From: an uncultured Paracoccaceae bacterium
GTDB taxonomy: Bacteria > Pseudomonadota > Alphaproteobacteria > Rhodobacterales > Rhodobacteraceae
DNA length: 7,404 nucleotides
NCBI GenBank assembly: GCA_937900975.1
Contig: CALCPC010000360.1
Location: forward strand, 1 to 7,404
Direction of reading: 5' to 3'
Shown: piece by piece, positions 5,851 through 7,404 of the stretch
Position numbering within the stretch: position 1 is the first letter of the stretch
How the letters are laid out: each line of letters starts with the position of its first letter
Program-made: the position numbers and the translations under genes
Notes under the pieces: generated by a model
What the model was told of the DNA's origin: nothing
The model's database searches: none
What the model saw: the letters and a program-made list of their open reading frames with translations, nothing else

Positions 5851-5881
5851 TCACGGAGGCGAGGGGGGGCCTCGCCCGTGA
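5851..5881. terminator. Strong GC-rich hairpin between converging XRE and pbpC genes
   Basis: TCACG-ga-GGCGAGG (5851-5864) pairs with CCTCGCC-CGTGA (5870-5881) around a GGGGG loop: 12 base pairs with a two-base bulge. It sits 30 bases after the XRE stop in a convergent region, the usual place for a terminator that may serve both strands. Neither strand has a good U-tract, so it may work as a Rho-assisted or 3'-end-stabilising structure. Confidence 0.45.
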
Positions 5882-6023
5882 CAACTGGTGGGGGGGCAGG
5901 GAAATTCTCAGCCCCGCTGAGCGTTGCGTAACGGAGCTAGAGTTGTGTCGCTCCACTAAACTGCTCGCTTGATGCAACCCAGGCCCACCAGGGCGGAGAA
6001 CCCGCCAAGACTGCAAGTGCTCT

Positions 6024-6055
6024 GGGGCAGGGGTTATTCTACAACCACCTGCCCC
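6024..6055 (-). terminator. Hairpin spanning the pbpC stop codon
   Basis: GGGGCAGG-GGTT (6024-6035) pairs with AACC-a-CCTGCCCC (6043-6055), giving a 12-bp stem with one bulged base and a 7-base loop. The pbpC stop (6036-6034) lies at the loop-stem boundary, so the last codons form one arm. On the minus strand it would end the pbpC transcript, although no T-run follows. Confidence 0.45.
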
Positions 6056-7404
6056 GAGACACTGTCCCCGAGAGCATCGATCAGCGTAAAGGCGTGAAAT
6101 CCCGCATCGCGGATTTGCACCGTGGTCGTGCGGCGCGGTGCGACCTCTGGCAGGACGTGGCCGTTTAGAACAACCCGAAATGGCGGCCGCCCATCGGCGA
6201 GCTTGACCACAAGCGCCTGCGGACGGTCCGTGGAGAGGCCGAGGTCGACCCGCGCCCCATCGGGGGGAAAGACCAGCCGCAACCCCCCCGCACGCGCCGC
6301 GCCAAAACGGCGGAGCGGCGGCGCAAGCGCGGTCCCCGGCAGCGTAAGGGCCGTGCTTGGCATCGGTGGGAAGGGCGCGGGCGCAGCCCCAAGATGCTGG
6401 AACACAGCGCGCAGCAGCGGCGCCGCCTGCCCCTGACCCGATAATCCCGGCACCGCCGCAGCATCGGCCCGCCCAAGCCAGACGCCCACGACAAAACGGC
6501 CGTCATAGCCCAGGGCCCAAGCGTCGCGATGGCCATAGGATGTCCCCGTTTTCAGCGCGATGCCGCCGGGGCCGCGCAGCGCGTCGCGAAGATAGGCCGC
6601 CGCGACCGGTCCAAGGATCGCGGGCGTGGGCCGCGTGGGCCCCGGCGGCTCGTGAAGCCGCGACCGCGGCCCGGGCCGCGCAAGGCCCGCGTAAAGGCGC
6701 AAAAGGTCCTCTAACGTCATGCCGCCACCGCCGAGCCCGATGGCAAGCCCAGGCGCGCCGTCGCCAGGCAGATGCGGCGTGGTCCCCAACCGCCGCAGAC
6801 GGGCGGTCAGCGTGACGGGACCTACGGCGTCGAGAAGTTGGATCGCCGGCAGGTTGCGGGAGGTCCGCAACGCTTCGGCAACGGGCATCCAGCCCCGCCA
6901 AGTGCCGTCGAAATTGCTGGGGCGCCAGGGGCCAACGCGCTGCGGTCGGTCCTCGATCAGCGTCGCGGGATGCACCCGCCCGGTTTCGAATGCCAGTCCA
7001 TAGATCAAAGGCTTCAGCGTTGAACCGGGGGAGCGGACGGCCCGTGTCATGTCGATCCACCCGCGCCGCGCCGTGGCCCCGAACGCCGCCGCGCCCACCC
7101 GGGCCAGCACAGCGCCCGTGGCGTGGTCGGCCACCATGATGGCGGCGGACAGGGCGGGATCAGGCTCTGCCCTCACATGCGCGCGGGCCAGCGTCTCCAG
7201 GCTTTTTTGCAGATCTGCGTCAAGCGTTGTGGCATGCACACCGACCTCTGGCGCCAATCGGCGAAGGCGGTCGCTGAGGTGCGGCGCAAGGTTTGGCATG
7301 GCATGGCGCCGCCGGGGCAAGGGTGCAGACAGCGCCCGGGCGAGGTCCGCGGGGGTTAATAGCCCTGCCCGCACGGCGCGCTTCAGCACGCGGGCCCGCG
7401 CCGC
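6034..7404 (-). CDS. pbpC: Penicillin-binding protein 1C, C-terminal part (transpeptidase and PBP_C domain); start outside window
   Basis: This is a bifunctional peptidoglycan glycosyltransferase/transpeptidase anchored in the inner membrane and acting in the periplasm. Only the last 456 residues are visible; the frame is open to the window edge, and the GTG at 7389 is simply an internal Val. The N-terminal membrane anchor and glycosyltransferase domain are therefore off-window. Transpeptidase motifs are intact: SxxK as SPGSTLKP (catalytic Ser codon 7023-7021), SxN as SRN (6861-6853) and KTG as KTGTSYG (Lys codon 6552-6550). The context WRPSNFDGTWRGWMPVAEAL is typical of PBP1C. After about 6360 follows a C-terminal beta-rich domain (LRLVFPPDGARVDL to the end) matching the PBP1C C-terminal (BiPBP_C) domain. 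In many bacteria pbpC follows an alpha-2-macroglobulin gene; here that would lie to the right. Antisense frames over it are GC-driven shadows. Confidence 0.93.
   Translation of the reverse strand, partial: AARARVLKRAVRAGLLTPADLARALSAPLPRRRHAMPNLAPHLSDRLRRLAPEVGVHATTLDADLQKSLETLARAHVRAEPDPALSAAIMVADHATGAVLARVGAAAFGATARRGWIDMTRAVRSPGSTLKPLIYGLAFETGRVHPATLIEDRPQRVGPWRPSNFDGTWRGWMPVAEALRTSRNLPAIQLLDAVGPVTLTARLRRLGTTPHLPGDGAPGLAIGLGGGGMTLEDLLRLYAGLARPGPRSRLHEPPGPTRPTPAILGPVAAAYLRDALRGPGGIALKTGTSYGHRDAWALGYDGRFVVGVWLGRADAAAVPGLSGQGQAAPLLRAVFQHLGAAPAPFPPMPSTALTLPGTALAPPLRRFGAARAGGLRLVFPPDGARVDLGLSTDRPQALVVKLADGRPPFRVVLNGHVLPEVAPRRTTTVQIRDAGFHAFTLIDALGDSVSGQVVVE

Larger units (their letters stand above)
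5821..6033. other. Non-coding convergent intergenic region
   Basis: These 213 bp hold no credible gene. Besides the two hairpins above and the start of the pbpC end hairpin, there are two runs of seven G (5863-5869 and 5890-5896). Further short inverted repeats are GGAGC/GCTCC (5933-5937, 5950-5954), GTTGC/GCAAC (5923-5927, 5974-5978) and GGCGG/CCGCC (5992-5996, 6002-6006). No tRNA or other known RNA fold was recognised. Confidence 0.5.

Noticed and set aside
5919..5978. Nested short repeats (GTTGC/GCAAC, GGAGC/GCTCC) that could form a small RNA
   Set aside because: Arms are only five bases with mismatches, there is no clear promoter, and no known tRNA or ncRNA pattern fits.

Overview
The window is GC-rich, with the third-position G/C bias and protein families typical of an alphaproteobacterium, most likely a member of the Rhodobacterales/Rhodobacteraceae. 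This is inferred from the style of the LysR, MFS, LivM and PBP1C proteins; no marker gene is present. Two genes run off the window: livM on the left and pbpC on the right.

Layout. Positions 1-1128 (+) hold the C-terminal part of a LivM-type branched-chain amino acid ABC permease. It converges with, and overlaps by 11 bp, a Bcr/CflA-like MFS drug exporter (1118-2314, -). That exporter lies 17 bp downstream of a LysR-type regulator gene (2332-3342, -), so the two probably form a regulator-exporter operon. A 146-bp divergent intergenic region (3343-3488) separates lysR from a rightward cluster. The cluster consists of a GNAT-like acyltransferase (3489-4106), a second GNAT protein that appears frameshifted near its C-terminus (4099-4724), an isochorismatase-fold protein lacking the usual catalytic residues (4739-5293), and a 58-aa helical small protein (5290-5466). 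After a 123-bp AT-richer gap with a perfect palindrome and a hairpin comes a 76-aa XRE-type HTH protein (5590-5820). A 213-bp non-coding stretch with strong inverted repeats (5821-6033) separates it from a converging penicillin-binding protein 1C (6034-7404, -, start outside the window).

How the genes may work together. livM and pbpC are ordinary housekeeping or accessory genes of transport and peptidoglycan metabolism. The central cluster is the unusual part. Overlapping or closely spaced reading frames (8-bp overlap, 14-bp gap, 4-bp GTGA overlap) argue for one transcript making two acyltransferase-like proteins, a probable pseudo-hydrolase and a tiny protein, with an HTH regulator behind them and a divergent LysR plus exporter in front. 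A small-molecule acylation or signalling role is possible but is only an inference. No RNA gene, CRISPR array, insertion sequence or plasmid/phage element was recognised.
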